A DNA stretch of 64,000 nucleotides from LMUY01 sp964244585 (lineage in GTDB: Bacteria; Pseudomonadota; Alphaproteobacteria; Acetobacterales; Acetobacteraceae): assembly GCA_964244585.1 (NCBI GenBank), contig CAXTJM010000001.1, positions 310,001 to 374,000 on the forward strand, given 5' to 3'. Under the pieces are notes generated by a model, which saw only the letters and a list, made by a program, of their open reading frames with translations, had not been told where the DNA came from and did no database searches. A program made the position numbers and the translations under genes. Below, piece by piece: positions 54,209-63,753 of the stretch (position 1 is the first letter of the stretch; every line of letters starts with the position of its first letter).

Positions 54209-55501
54209 ATGACGGACGAGACGAAGCCGGGCCTGACGCGCCGCCGCCTGCTCACCGCCGCCTCCGCCACGGTCGGGGTGGCTGCGGGCAGCGGCGCGGT
54301 GACCGGATTTCCGACGATCTGGGCACAGAACATCAAGGACGTGGAGCTGAAGCACGCCGGGCAGCCGGTGACCGCGATCCAGGCGATCGGCGACCAGGCC
54401 ACGAAGGATCTCGGCTTCAAGGTCACCATGCAGGCCTCGGAGAGCGCCGACCTGCTGAACCGGTTCCTGTCGCAATCCGCCAATATCGACATCGCGGATA
54501 TCAGCCTGCCCTACCTGAAATACCTGGTGGGCCGGAACATCATCCAAACCATCCCGGTGTCCAAGGTGAAGGATTGGGACGCCACCTACTCGCTGTTCAC
54601 CAAGAGCAAGTATCCCGATGGCCGCGACGCCTCCCAGCAGGGCGTCGCCCCTTACACCGTGCTGTATGCGACCGACGCGACGGGCGCGAAATTCGCCACC
54701 GGGCCAACCGAGTTCCTCACCAGCGTGCCGACCATCACCAACGCCGACACGCTCGGCATCCGGCCGGACCTGGTGGGCCGCCCGATCACCAGTTGGGCGG
54801 ACCTGATCGACCCGGCGTTCAAGGGCAAGGCCGCGTTGCAGGACAATCCCACCGTGGGCGTGATCGACGTCGCCATGGCCGTGGAGGCCCGCGGCGACAT
54901 CAAATACGCCAACAAGGGCAACATGACCAAGGACGAGATCGACAAGACCGTCGCCCTGATGACCCAGATCAAGCAGTCCGGCCAGTTCCGCTCGTTCTGG
55001 GGCTCGTTCGACCAGTCGGTGAACCTGATGGCCTCGGGCGAGGTGGTGATCCAGTCCATGTGGTCCCCGGCGGTCACTGCCGTGCGGACCCGCGGCATCC
55101 CCTGCACCTTCCAACCGCTGAAGGAGGGGTATCGCGGATGGGGCTACCAGTTCGGCATGATGAAGCATCTGACCGGGCTGAAGCTGGATTGCGCCAACGA
55201 ATACCTGAACTGGTACACCTCGGGCTTCGCCGGCGCCTACGTGGCCCGAGAGGGGTACTATTCCGCGCAGCCGATGAACGCGAAGAAGTTCCTCAGCGCC
55301 GACGAATGGGATTACTGGTATGGCGGCAAGCCGGCGGCCGAGGACATCCACGATCCGGTCGGCAAGCTGATGGAGAAGGCCGGCCGCGCCCGCGACGGCG
55401 GCTCGTTCGAGCAGCGCATGGGCAACGTGGCGGTGTGGAACTCGGTCATGGACGAGGACCGATACCTCACGCGGCGCTGGAACGAGTTCATCACCTCCTG
55501 A
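54209..55501 (+). CDS. Tat-exported Pot-type ABC substrate-binding protein
   Basis: This 430-residue protein starts with a twin-arginine signal (LTRRRLLTAASATVGVAAGS). Mature phrases include ADISLPYLKYLVGRNIIQTI, ITSWADLIDPAFKGKAAL, MASGEVVIQSMWSP and WYTSGFAGAYVAREGYYSAQP, as in family 1 (PotD-like) extracellular binding proteins. It is larger than PotF and probably binds the heterocycle or amide for the RutA-like enzymes. Its stop shares one base with the next start (TGATG). Confidence 0.85.
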   Translation: MTDETKPGLTRRRLLTAASATVGVAAGSGAVTGFPTIWAQNIKDVELKHAGQPVTAIQAIGDQATKDLGFKVTMQASESADLLNRFLSQSANIDIADISLPYLKYLVGRNIIQTIPVSKVKDWDATYSLFTKSKYPDGRDASQQGVAPYTVLYATDATGAKFATGPTEFLTSVPTITNADTLGIRPDLVGRPITSWADLIDPAFKGKAALQDNPTVGVIDVAMAVEARGDIKYANKGNMTKDEIDKTVALMTQIKQSGQFRSFWGSFDQSVNLMASGEVVIQSMWSPAVTAVRTRGIPCTFQPLKEGYRGWGYQFGMMKHLTGLKLDCANEYLNWYTSGFAGAYVAREGYYSAQPMNAKKFLSADEWDYWYGGKPAAEDIHDPVGKLMEKAGRARDGGSFEQRMGNVAVWNSVMDEDRYLTRRWNEFITS

Positions 55502-56577
55502 TGCAGCTCGGCGTCTTCATCCCCATCGGCAACAATGGCTGGTTGATCTCCGCCACCTCGCCGCAATACATGCCGAGCTTCGAGCTGAATCGCACCATCG
55601 TCGAAAAGGCGGAGCGGTTCGGGTTCGACTTCGCATTGTCCATGATCAAGCTGCACGGCTATGGCGGCCCGACGGAGTATTGGGACCACAACCTCGAATC
55701 CTTCACCCTGATGGCCGGGCTGGCGGCGGTGACCAGCCGCATCCAACTCTTCGCCACCTGCGCGGTGCTGACCATGCCGCCGCCGATCGCCGCGCGCATG
55801 GCCGTCACCATCGACAGCATCGCCAAGGGCCGTTTCGGGATGAACATCATCTCCGGCTGGCAGCGGGCGGAGTACTCGCAGATGGGCCTCTGGCCCGGCG
55901 CCGAGCACTACCGGCGCCGCTACGAATATTGCGCGGAATACGTCAGCGTCATGAAGGAGCTGTGGTCCACCGGCCGCTCCGACTTCAAGGGCGACTTCTT
56001 CACCATGGACGATTGCCGGTGCAGCCCCCTGCCCTCGCGGCCGATCCCGATCATCTGCGCGGCGCAGAGCGACGCGGGCACCCGGTATGCCGCGCAGCAT
56101 GCCGACTACAATTTCTGCAACAGCTTCGGCGTCAACAATCCGACCGCCATGGCCCCGAGCGTGGCCCGCCTGGTCGCCGCCACGCAGGCGACCGGGCGGA
56201 CCTGCGGCGCCCTGATCCTGACCATGATCATCGCCGACGAGACCGACGATGCGGCGATGGCGAAGTGGGAGCTCTACAAGGCCGGCGCCGACCTGGAAGC
56301 GCTGGCGTGGCGGGAGGCGCAATCCAGCGAGGACCCGAGCACCGACCCGATGGCGCAACCGAACAAGCGCAGGACCATGGGGGACGACAAGCTGCCCACC
56401 AACCAGGGCCTGCTGGTGGGCAGCTACGCCCGGGTCGCGTCCATGCTGGACGAGATCGCGGCGGTGCCCGGCGTGCAGGGCGTGATGATGACGTTCGACG
56501 AGTTCGTCGACGGCATGGAGAATTTCGGCACGCGCATCCTGCCGTTGATGCGCTGCCGCGACACCGTGGCGGCCTGA
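55501..56577 (+). CDS. RutA-like flavin monooxygenase, copy 2
   Basis: This 358-residue paralogue of the gene at 53108 repeats nearly every motif (LGVFIPIGNNGWLISATSPQ, ALSMIKLHGYGG, SDFKGDFFTMDDCR, IADETDDAAMAKWELYKAG). Thr86 and Asn115 are conserved. At 204-216 it reads NFCNSFGVNNPTA, closer to E. coli RutA than copy 1. Its start and stop each overlap neighbours (TGATG), so it is translated with the transporter genes. Confidence 0.87.
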   Translation: MQLGVFIPIGNNGWLISATSPQYMPSFELNRTIVEKAERFGFDFALSMIKLHGYGGPTEYWDHNLESFTLMAGLAAVTSRIQLFATCAVLTMPPPIAARMAVTIDSIAKGRFGMNIISGWQRAEYSQMGLWPGAEHYRRRYEYCAEYVSVMKELWSTGRSDFKGDFFTMDDCRCSPLPSRPIPIICAAQSDAGTRYAAQHADYNFCNSFGVNNPTAMAPSVARLVAATQATGRTCGALILTMIIADETDDAAMAKWELYKAGADLEALAWREAQSSEDPSTDPMAQPNKRRTMGDDKLPTNQGLLVGSYARVASMLDEIAAVPGVQGVMMTFDEFVDGMENFGTRILPLMRCRDTVAA

Positions 56578-57497
56578 TGGCGTCCGACGCCGCGGCGGGC
56601 GTGCATGCCGCCGCGCGGCGGCCCGCCCTGCCGCGGATGCGGCTGGTCCCGTGGGTGGTATCCTGGCTGCAGGTCTCGCCGCTGGCGCTGATCCTGCTGG
56701 TACTGTTCGCGTTACCGACCCTGCTGTTCTTCGTGATCAGCTTCTTCGATTACGACCGGGTTGGCATCTATCCCGCCTTCATCATGGACAACTACCGCGA
56801 CCTGCTGACCACGCCGGCGACGATGCGGATCTATGTCAGCTCGCTGCAGTTCGCCGTCATCGTGTGGGCGGTCACCCTGTTCGTCGGCTTCAACGTCGCG
56901 CATTTCCTGGTGTTCCACATCCGCAGCGGCACCGTGCGGATGGTGCTGTTCATGCTGTGCGCCGTGCCGTTCTGGACCTCCGGCATCATCCGGACCATCG
57001 CCTGGATCCCGTTCCTGGGCCGCAACGGCGCCTTCAACACCATGCTGGTCGACCTGCACGTGGTCGACCATCCGCTTGACTTCCTGCTGTTCTCCGATTT
57101 CGCCGTCATCGTCACCTACGTGCACCTCTACACGCTGCTGATGATGGGCCCGATCGCGAACTCCCTGTCCAAGATCGACCCGGCCCTGCTGGAGGCGGCG
57201 CGCGACGCCGGCGCCAGCCGGTGGCAGGTGATGCGGCACGTCATCATCCCGCTGTCGCGCACCGGCGTGGTTCTGGGCTCCATCCTGGTGTTCACCCAGG
57301 TCATGGGCGACTATTTCGTCGTCAAGCGCATGAGCGGCGGCCAGAGCGCGTCGATCGTGTCCGCGCTTTCGACCGAGATCCAGGCCATGCAATATCCGCC
57401 AGCCTCGGCAAGCGCCGTGGTGCTGGTGCTGTTCGTCGCGATCCTGGTCGCCGGCATGATGCGTATCGTCGACGTGCGCAAGGAACTGGTGAGCTGA
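56577..57497 (+). CDS. Pot-type ABC permease 1 (PotB-like)
   Basis: This 306-residue permease starts at ATG 56577. It has PLALILLVLFALPTLLFFVI, FMLCAVPFWTSGIIRTIAWI, the EAA loop LEAARDAGASRWQVMRHVIIPLS and TQVMGDYFVVKRMSGGQSA. These match PotB/PotH permeases. It overlaps genes on both sides by one base. Confidence 0.9.
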   Translation: MASDAAAGVHAAARRPALPRMRLVPWVVSWLQVSPLALILLVLFALPTLLFFVISFFDYDRVGIYPAFIMDNYRDLLTTPATMRIYVSSLQFAVIVWAVTLFVGFNVAHFLVFHIRSGTVRMVLFMLCAVPFWTSGIIRTIAWIPFLGRNGAFNTMLVDLHVVDHPLDFLLFSDFAVIVTYVHLYTLLMMGPIANSLSKIDPALLEAARDAGASRWQVMRHVIIPLSRTGVVLGSILVFTQVMGDYFVVKRMSGGQSASIVSALSTEIQAMQYPPASASAVVLVLFVAILVAGMMRIVDVRKELVS

Positions 57498-58324
57498 TGG
57501 CCCGCGAGCGCGAGCCGCGGCCCTATACCTTCTACCTGCTCGCCGGGCTGATGGGGCTGTTCCTGCTGTTCCTGTACGGGCCGATGCTGGTGATCTACGT
57601 GCTGTCGTTCCAGGGGCCGAATGGTGGCGTCACCTTCCCGATGGTGGGCGTGTCCACCACCTGGTTCGCCAACATCGTCAAGCCGGGCCAGATGGCCAAC
57701 ATCCCCGCCGCGTTCGACCGTTCGATCGTGCTGGCGATCGTGGTGAGCCTGCTGACGGTGCTGATCTCGGTCGCCGCCGGGCTGGGCTTCCGCCGCCGCT
57801 TTCCGGGCGCCGGATTGCTGTTCTACGTCGCGATCGCCAGCCTGGTGATGCCCAGCCTGCTGGTGGGCTTCGGCATCGGCCTCGGCTTCCAAATGCTCGG
57901 CCTGCCGCAGGGCCTCTACACCTCCGCCCTTGGGGCGCAACTCACCTGGACGCTGCCGTTCGGGCTGCTGACCATGTTCGCCGTGGTGGCCCGGTTCAAC
58001 CGGTCCTACGAGGAGGCGGCGACCGACCTGGGCGCCTCCGCCTGGCAGCGGCTGCGCTACGTGACGCTGCCGCTGCTGCTGCCCGGAATCATCGGCGTGG
58101 CAGTGGGCGCGTTCACCCTGTCCTACGACGAATACGCCCGCACCACGCTGACGATCGGCAGCTACAACACCCTGCCGCTGGAGATTTACGCGCTGGTGTC
58201 CAGCGACAGCACGCCCACGTTGTTTGCCATCGGCACCGTCACCACGGCGGTGTCGTTCGTGCTGATCGGGCTGACGATGGTGTTCATCGTGCGGCTGCAA
58301 CGCCGCCGCCGCATGCCTGCCTGA
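57497..58324 (+). CDS. Pot-type ABC permease 2 (PotC-like)
   Basis: This 275-residue permease has GLFLLFLYGPMLVIYVLSFQ, VMPSLLVGFGIGLGFQMLG, EAATDLGASAWQRLRYVTLPLLL and TLSYDEYARTTLTIGSYNTLP. It is the PotC-type partner of the preceding permease. An AGGAGG lies in the short gap before the ATPase gene. Confidence 0.9.
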   Translation: MAREREPRPYTFYLLAGLMGLFLLFLYGPMLVIYVLSFQGPNGGVTFPMVGVSTTWFANIVKPGQMANIPAAFDRSIVLAIVVSLLTVLISVAAGLGFRRRFPGAGLLFYVAIASLVMPSLLVGFGIGLGFQMLGLPQGLYTSALGAQLTWTLPFGLLTMFAVVARFNRSYEEAATDLGASAWQRLRYVTLPLLLPGIIGVAVGAFTLSYDEYARTTLTIGSYNTLPLEIYALVSSDSTPTLFAIGTVTTAVSFVLIGLTMVFIVRLQRRRRMPA

Positions 58325-58335
58325 GGAGGCCGCCG

Positions 58336-59316
58336 ATGGACCCGCGTTTCGATGTCGAGCTGGTGGGGGTGTCCAAGCGGTACGGCGGTGCCGTGGCGGT
58401 GGACGACATCTCGCTGCGCATCCCGAAGGCGAGCTATTGCTGCCTGCTCGGCCCCAGCGGCTGCGGCAAGACCAGCACCCTGCGCATGATCGCCGGGCAC
58501 GAATCCATCAGCGAGGGCGACGTGCTGATCGACGGCGTCAACGTCACCGGGCTGCCGCCGCTGAAGCGCGGCACCGCGATGATGTTCCAGAACTACGCGC
58601 TGTTCCCGCATCTGAGCTGCCTCGACAATGTCGGCTTCAGCCTGAAGATGCGTGGCGTGGGCAAGGCCCAGCGCACCCGCACGGCGAAGGAGTTCCTGGC
58701 GCTGGTCCATATGGAGGCCTTCGCCGATCGCCTGCCGGCCCAGCTCTCCGGCGGCCAGCAGCAGCGCGTCGCGCTCGCCCGCGCCTTGGTCAGCAAGCCG
58801 CGCGTGCTGCTGCTGGACGAGCCGCTTTCGGCGCTGGACCCGTTCCTGCGCATCCGCGTGCGGGAGGAGCTGAAGCGGTTGCAGCGCGACCTCTCGATCA
58901 GCTTCATCCACGTGACCCACAGCCAGGACGAGGCGATGGCGCTGGCGGACATGATGGTGGTGATGCAGGACGGCCGCATCCGCCAGTCCGGCTCGCCGCG
59001 CGAGGTGTTCGGCAACCCGGCGACCAGCTTCGTCGCCCGCTTCATCGGCGGCCACAACGTGCTGCAAGGCGCCGGCGGGCCGGTGGCGGTGCGGGCGGAC
59101 CGGTGCCGCCTGGCGCCGCTCGGCGTCGGACTGGCGGCGCAGGTGGCCGCGGTGGAGTACCAGGGCGGCACCGTGCGGGTCGCCTTGACCACCGAGGCCG
59201 GCGAGGATGCCTCCGTGCTGATGCCCGACTCGGTCTACGACGCCGACCCTGTGCAGGCGGGCGCCCGCACCACCCTGGTCTGGGCCGCCGAGGACGAGCG
59301 GCGGCTGGCCGCCTGA
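58336..59316 (+). CDS. Pot-type ABC ATPase
   Basis: This 326-residue ATPase has Walker A GPSGCGKTSTL, signature LSGGQQQRVALARAL, Walker B VLLLDEPLSALD and VTHSQDEAMAL, with a TOBE-like tail (VAVRADRCRLAPLG). It completes the importer, which unlike the two at 34.7-43.1 kb has every component. A GAGGAG follows the stop and serves the next gene. Confidence 0.92.
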   Translation: MDPRFDVELVGVSKRYGGAVAVDDISLRIPKASYCCLLGPSGCGKTSTLRMIAGHESISEGDVLIDGVNVTGLPPLKRGTAMMFQNYALFPHLSCLDNVGFSLKMRGVGKAQRTRTAKEFLALVHMEAFADRLPAQLSGGQQQRVALARALVSKPRVLLLDEPLSALDPFLRIRVREELKRLQRDLSISFIHVTHSQDEAMALADMMVVMQDGRIRQSGSPREVFGNPATSFVARFIGGHNVLQGAGGPVAVRADRCRLAPLGVGLAAQVAAVEYQGGTVRVALTTEAGEDASVLMPDSVYDADPVQAGARTTLVWAAEDERRLAA

Positions 59317-59328
59317 GGAGACACCGCG

Positions 59329-59523
59329 TTGAGCAGCACATCCGACATCATCGAGGCGCAGATCGCAGCCTGGAGCAGCATCACGCCGCCCAACGACCCC
59401 GCCCGGCGCCTGGCCGCCGACCTGGCCGCCACCATCCAGGCATTCGAGGCCCTGCGCGGCCAGATGCAATTCGAGGACGAGCCGTCCAGCTTCGCGGCCG
59501 CGCTGCTGGAGGCCAAGGAATGA
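59329..59523 (+). CDS. AtzG-like small amidase partner
   Basis: This 64-residue protein starts with TTG 59329, eight bases after GAGGAG. It is helical (EAQIAAWSSITPPNDPARRLA, then IQAFEALRGQMQFEDEPSSF). Size, place immediately before an amidase, and the LxAxIxAFExL-style helix recall AtzG/DUF4089 proteins, which form a heterotetramer with AtzE-type amidases. It overlaps the amidase start (ATGA). Family assignment is by pattern and context. Confidence 0.6.
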   Translation: MSSTSDIIEAQIAAWSSITPPNDPARRLAADLAATIQAFEALRGQMQFEDEPSSFAAALLEAKE

Positions 59524-60932
59524 GCGACCTCGCCGGGTTGACCCTGGTCGAGGCCGCCGAGGCGATCGCCCGCCGCGACATAACGTCCATGGCGCTGCTC
59601 GAGGCCTGCCTCGCCCGGCTCGACGCCGCCGAGGACCGGGTCAACGCCACGATCTGGCTGGATCGGGAGGCCGCCTGCCGAGCCGCCGAGGCTGCGGACC
59701 AGGCCGTGTCCGCCGGGTCGCCATTGGGCGTGCTGCACGGCATTCCGATGGCACACAAGGACATGTACTACCAGGCCGGTCGGCCCTGCACCTGCGGCTC
59801 GGCGATCCGCAAAGATTTCGTGCCGGACGTGACGGCCACCGTCATCCAGCGCATGGCGTCCGCCGGCGCCTACGCCTATGGCGGGCTCAACATGGCGGAG
59901 TTCGCGCAGAACCCCACCGGGCACAATGCGCATTACGGCGACTGCCACAACCCGTGGAACCTGCCCTTCATCACCGGCGGTTCGTCCAGCGGCTCGGGCG
60001 CGGCCGTGGCGGCGCGCTTCGCCTATGCGGCGCTGGGCTCCGACACGGGCGGATCGATCCGCCTGCCGGCCTCGGCCTGCGGGGTGACCGGGTTGAAGCC
60101 GACGCAAGGCCGCGTCAGCCGTGCGGGGGTGATGCCGCTGTCCTTTTCGCACGACAATGTCGGGCCGTTGACCCGCACCGTCCGGGACTGCGCGCGGATC
60201 ATGACGGTGATCGCCGGGCAGGACCCGCTCGACCCGACCAGCGCGGCCGAGCCGGTGCCGGATTACGAGGCGGCGCTGGACGGCGATCTGCGCGGCATGC
60301 GCATCGGCATCCCCACCACCTACTTCCTGGAGGGCGCCGACGATCCCGTCCTGGCCGCGCTAAACGACGCGGCGGCGGTGCTGGAGGCGCGCGGGGCCAT
60401 CGTCACGCGCATGACGCTGCCCCTGATGGATGCGGTGTCCGGCTATGGCGGCATCGTCTCCCGCGTGGAGGGCGCCAGCATCCACGCACGATGGATGCGT
60501 GATCGGCCGCAGGATTACGCCGCGCATCTCAGCGCCCGGATGTACCCCGGCTATGCCATTCCCGGCACCTATTATGTCGAGGCGCTCAGCCGTCGCGGCC
60601 CGGTGCTGCGCGCCTTCGCGAGGGAGGTGTTCGGGCAAGTGGACGTGCTGGTGACGCCGACCATCAAGACCATCCTGCCGACCCTGGCGGCGACGGACAT
60701 CGATCATGGGCCGCCCGGCACCGAGACGACCTTCCTGGCGGTGTCCGCCAACACGCGGCCGTTCAACTATCTCGGCCTGCCCGCCATCAGCGTGCCATGC
60801 GGGTTCGACTTGAACGGCTGCCCGATCGGCTTGCAGATCGCCGGCCGGCCGTTTGCGGAGGCGCGGGTGATGCGGGTCGCCGACGCCTACCAGCGCGACA
60901 CCGATTGGCACACGCGCCACCCGGCACTCTGA
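59520..60932 (+). CDS. Amidase-signature hydrolase (AtzE-like)
   Basis: This 470-residue enzyme carries the Ser-cisSer-Lys centre: Lys80 in GIPMAHKDMYY, the GGSSSGS loop at 153-159, and nucleophile Ser179 in LGSDTGGSIRLPASACGVTG. It ends with FNYLGLPAISVPCG and LQIAGRPFAEARV. AtzE relatives hydrolyse amide or carboxybiuret-type bonds. In this operon it would act after the flavin enzyme opens a ring. The call AtzE-like rests largely on the AtzG-like neighbour. Confidence 0.85.
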   Translation: MSDLAGLTLVEAAEAIARRDITSMALLEACLARLDAAEDRVNATIWLDREAACRAAEAADQAVSAGSPLGVLHGIPMAHKDMYYQAGRPCTCGSAIRKDFVPDVTATVIQRMASAGAYAYGGLNMAEFAQNPTGHNAHYGDCHNPWNLPFITGGSSSGSGAAVAARFAYAALGSDTGGSIRLPASACGVTGLKPTQGRVSRAGVMPLSFSHDNVGPLTRTVRDCARIMTVIAGQDPLDPTSAAEPVPDYEAALDGDLRGMRIGIPTTYFLEGADDPVLAALNDAAAVLEARGAIVTRMTLPLMDAVSGYGGIVSRVEGASIHARWMRDRPQDYAAHLSARMYPGYAIPGTYYVEALSRRGPVLRAFAREVFGQVDVLVTPTIKTILPTLAATDIDHGPPGTETTFLAVSANTRPFNYLGLPAISVPCGFDLNGCPIGLQIAGRPFAEARVMRVADAYQRDTDWHTRHPAL

Positions 60933-60989
60933 CCCTTTAGCAGCCCTCTCTCACAGGAAGGCGAGCGGAGCGGATGGGAGCCGCCGATC

Positions 60990-61484
60990 CTACGCCAGTT
61001 GCGGGTTGTCGAAGCGGGGATGGCGCCAGCGGTGCAGCGCGTCTTCCAGCGCCTTCGCGAGGTCCAGCTTCTCTGGTTCGCCCAGGCTAGCCGCAACCTC
61101 GATCCGCACGCCGCTGGCCATCAGATAGAGGCCCGACACGCGGCCGGGACGCTCCTGCAGCTCCATCCGCAACCAGGCGGGGGGAACCGCCTGCTCCGTG
61201 CGCTTGCCCTTCATGTCGGTGCGGATGATCCGCAATGCCGAGTCGGATAGCAGGATCACCTCGTTCGCCCGCACGGCCCGCGCGTTATGGCGCAACAGCA
61301 GCAGCGCGGTGGTGATCTCCACGCCGTTGAAGCCCGCGATCGGCCAGGCGCCGAGCCACCAGAACACGGCCGTCGTGCAGACGCTGAGCGTGCAGATGGC
61401 GGTGACCAGCAGCCGCAGCCCGCCCGGCGAAAGGCTGCGGTGCGGCACGATCACGGCCTCGAAGAATGCGGTCTCGGCGTCCAT
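60990..61484 (-). CDS. DUF2244 membrane protein
   Basis: This 164-residue protein starts at ATG 61484. It has FEAVIVPHRSLSPGGLRLLV, two membrane helices (AICTLSVCTTAVFWWLGAWP, then GVEITTALLLL), and RANEVILLSDSALRIIRTD with VRIEVAASLGEPEKLDLA. This is the DUF2244 pattern, common in Alphaproteobacteria and often beside nth, as here. Function unknown. Confidence 0.85.
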   Translation of the reverse strand: MDAETAFFEAVIVPHRSLSPGGLRLLVTAICTLSVCTTAVFWWLGAWPIAGFNGVEITTALLLLRHNARAVRANEVILLSDSALRIIRTDMKGKRTEQAVPPAWLRMELQERPGRVSGLYLMASGVRIEVAASLGEPEKLDLAKALEDALHRWRHPRFDNPQLA

Positions 61485-61548
61485 GCATCCGGAGATTGGC
61501 ACGCCCCGGTGCTTGTCACTACCCGGCGGCGCGCGGCAGGCTGGCCGC

Positions 61549-62274
61549 ATGCCAGCCATCGTCCCAAAGCCTGCCCGCCGTCGCAAGCCGCACATGCCGA
61601 CCGCCCAGGTTCGTCCCTTTCTGGAGGCCTTGCGGGCCGCGAACCCGGACGCACAAAGCGAATTGATGTTCACGGACCCGTTCACCCTGCTGGTCGCGGT
61701 GGCGCTGTCGGCGCAGACCACCGATGCGGCCGTGAACAAGGCCACGCCGGCCCTGTTCGCAGCGGCGCCGGGTCCAGCCGCCATGGCGGCGCTCGGCGCC
61801 GACGGCATCGCCCCCTTCATCCGCTCGATCGGGCTCTGGCAAGGCAAGGCGCGCAACGTGGCCGCCCTGTCCCGCATCCTGGTGGACCAGCATGGCGGCA
61901 TCGTGCCGCCCGATCGCGACGCGCTGGAGGCCCTGCCCGGCGTCGGCCGCAAGACGGCCAACGTGGTGCTGAACGTCGCGTTCGGTGAAAGCACCATGGC
62001 GGTCGACACCCACATCTTCCGCCTGGGCAACCGCACCGGCCTGGCGCCGGGCAAAACCGTGCGGGTGGTGGAGGACGGCTTGGTGCGGCGGATTCCGGCG
62101 GACATCCTGCGCCCGGCGCACCATTGGCTGATCCTGCATGGCCGCTACGTGTGCAAGGCCCGCACGCCGGAGTGCTGGCGTTGCGCCGCCGCGCCCTGGT
62201 GCGGATTTGCCGACAAGACCCCGCCGCCCGTGGTGAAGCCACCGCGACGGGCGAAGCTCGCGCCGGTGCCGTAA
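61549..62274 (+). CDS. nth: Endonuclease III
   Basis: This 241-residue DNA glycosylase/AP lyase has VALSAQTTDAAVNKATPALF, the helix-hairpin-helix LPGVGRKTANVVLN with catalytic Lys, the Asp in AVDTHIFRLGNRTG, and a C-x6-C-x2-C-x5-C 4Fe-4S site (CKARTPECWRCAAAPWC). It removes oxidised pyrimidines in base-excision repair. It is divergent from the DUF2244 gene. Confidence 0.93.
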   Translation: MPAIVPKPARRRKPHMPTAQVRPFLEALRAANPDAQSELMFTDPFTLLVAVALSAQTTDAAVNKATPALFAAAPGPAAMAALGADGIAPFIRSIGLWQGKARNVAALSRILVDQHGGIVPPDRDALEALPGVGRKTANVVLNVAFGESTMAVDTHIFRLGNRTGLAPGKTVRVVEDGLVRRIPADILRPAHHWLILHGRYVCKARTPECWRCAAAPWCGFADKTPPPVVKPPRRAKLAPVP

Positions 62275-62283
62275 CGCTGCCGG

Positions 62284-62883
62284 CTACTCTCCGACCTGCT
62301 TGCGCAACGCCGCCAGCAGCGCGCCCACGTCGCCGCCGTTACGGGCCAGGAAGGACGCGTAGTCGCTTCGCTGCGTCATGCGCAGGCTCATGCCCTCCGC
62401 CACCACGTCGGAGATCCGCAGCGTGCTCCCCTCGGCCGTCACCAGCCAGGTGATGGTCACCGGCTTGTTGCCGCTGCGCTCCACGACCGTGGGCACGTAC
62501 GTGCCGTCTGCTTTCTCCACCGGCGTGTTCACCGTGACTTTGACCGAGCCGGCCTGGTAGTCCCCAAGCCGGTTCACCACCCCGCGCAGCAGCACGAGGT
62601 GGAACAGCCGCAGGTATTCCGTCCGCTGCTCGGGCGTCGCGGCTTGCCAATACCGGCCGAGGCAAAACCGCGCGACCCCATCCTCGTCCACCACGCGCTG
62701 GAGGTAGGGCGCCATGCGCGCCTGCTTCTCCTCGGGCGACTGAGCGCCCGAGACCACGCCGGCCAGGTCGACGCCGGCCTGGCGCACGAAGCTCGCGGCC
62801 TGCGCCGGGTCGGCCGGCGTTTGCGCCCGCGCCGCTAGCGGCGCCAGCACAAGGACGGCCAGCAGCCAGCGACGGGGCGCCAT
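62284..62883 (-). CDS. MlaC-like periplasmic phospholipid-binding protein
   Basis: This 199-residue protein has a signal peptide (LLAVLVLAPLAARAQ), then a Ttg2D/MlaC domain: RFCLGRYWQAATPEQRTEYL, LFHLVLLRGVVNRLGDY, and SDVVAEGMSLRMTQRSDYAS. MlaC carries phospholipids between the outer-membrane complex and MlaFEDB; those genes are not in the window. It overlaps the eipB stop by one base, pointing to a shared envelope operon. Confidence 0.85.
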   Translation of the reverse strand: MAPRRWLLAVLVLAPLAARAQTPADPAQAASFVRQAGVDLAGVVSGAQSPEEKQARMAPYLQRVVDEDGVARFCLGRYWQAATPEQRTEYLRLFHLVLLRGVVNRLGDYQAGSVKVTVNTPVEKADGTYVPTVVERSGNKPVTITWLVTAEGSTLRISDVVAEGMSLRMTQRSDYASFLARNGGDVGALLAALRKQVGE

Positions 62884-63668
62884 CAGCAATGCGACGCCGG
62901 CATGGTGAAGGTGGACAGTTTGCCGTCCACCACGAAATCGCCGAAATCCATGTTCAGCCCGTCCGCCACGCCGTTCGACCAATAGCGCATTCCCACCTCG
63001 TAATCCGGCGACTGAGCCTCCTTCGTGCGGGAAAAGAACGCAACCCGCACCCGGCCCGACGGCAGTTCCGCCAATTCCGCATACGGCGCCGCCGACGCAC
63101 CGGTCCAACTGCTGACGAACACCGAGGTGTTCTGCGCCCCGTCCGCGCCGGTGCCGTCGAACAGCGGCAGCGTCAGGAATTTCTGGCCGGCCTCCGCGGC
63201 GGTGATGATCGCCGCGGTGTGCGCCATCGGGAACAGCGTCCCCTTCGGCAGCGTCACCGTTTTGTCCGCCGGCATGGTATAGTGGATTTCGCCCGTGCCG
63301 CCCGCGGCGATCAGGCTGGCATCGCCCTCCACCTGCTCGGTCACCGCAGTGTCCGTGGTCTGCTTCATGTGGAAGCGGAGCTTGGTGCCGTCCTTGCTCT
63401 CCCACGTCAGGTAATCCGACACCATGTGCACATCCTGGCCGTCCCTGTTCGACAGGGTCATGTCCAACCGCTGGCGCACCGCCCAGCCATCGCAGGAATC
63501 CGTCACCTCGTACGCCATGGTGCCGCCGACGCCGGTCACATCGCTGTCGCGGTGGCTGTCCAGGCTCAGCGCGTAGGTGGCGCGGTGGGCGGCGAGCTGC
63601 ACGGGCTCCGCCATGGCGGCGACGGCCGGGGCGACGGACAACAGAGCCAGGGCGGCCAGCAGACGCAT
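62883..63668 (-). CDS. eipB: Cell-envelope integrity protein EipB (DUF1849)
   Basis: This 261-residue exported protein starts at ATG 63668 with a signal peptide (LLAALALLSVAPAVAAMA). The DUF1849 features are AAHRATYALSLD, a Cys in YEVTDSCDGWAV and a final Cys in MPASHC, which fits the disulfide of Brucella EipB. It forms a periplasmic beta-spiral needed for envelope integrity in Alphaproteobacteria. Confidence 0.88.
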   Translation of the reverse strand: MRLLAALALLSVAPAVAAMAEPVQLAAHRATYALSLDSHRDSDVTGVGGTMAYEVTDSCDGWAVRQRLDMTLSNRDGQDVHMVSDYLTWESKDGTKLRFHMKQTTDTAVTEQVEGDASLIAAGGTGEIHYTMPADKTVTLPKGTLFPMAHTAAIITAAEAGQKFLTLPLFDGTGADGAQNTSVFVSSWTGASAAPYAELAELPSGRVRVAFFSRTKEAQSPDYEVGMRYWSNGVADGLNMDFGDFVVDGKLSTFTMPASHC

Positions 63669-63753
63669 GCGGGGGCACTCCGATTGAGGCAGCAGACATA
63701 GGACGGCACGTTCGCTCCCGCCAGCGGCATCCAACGTGCTTATACTGGCCGGC

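Noticed and set aside
60933..60989. A second copy of the 45711-45775 repeat after the amidase gene
   Set aside because: Only a short CCCTCTCTC-like stretch is shared; the dyads are not preserved.
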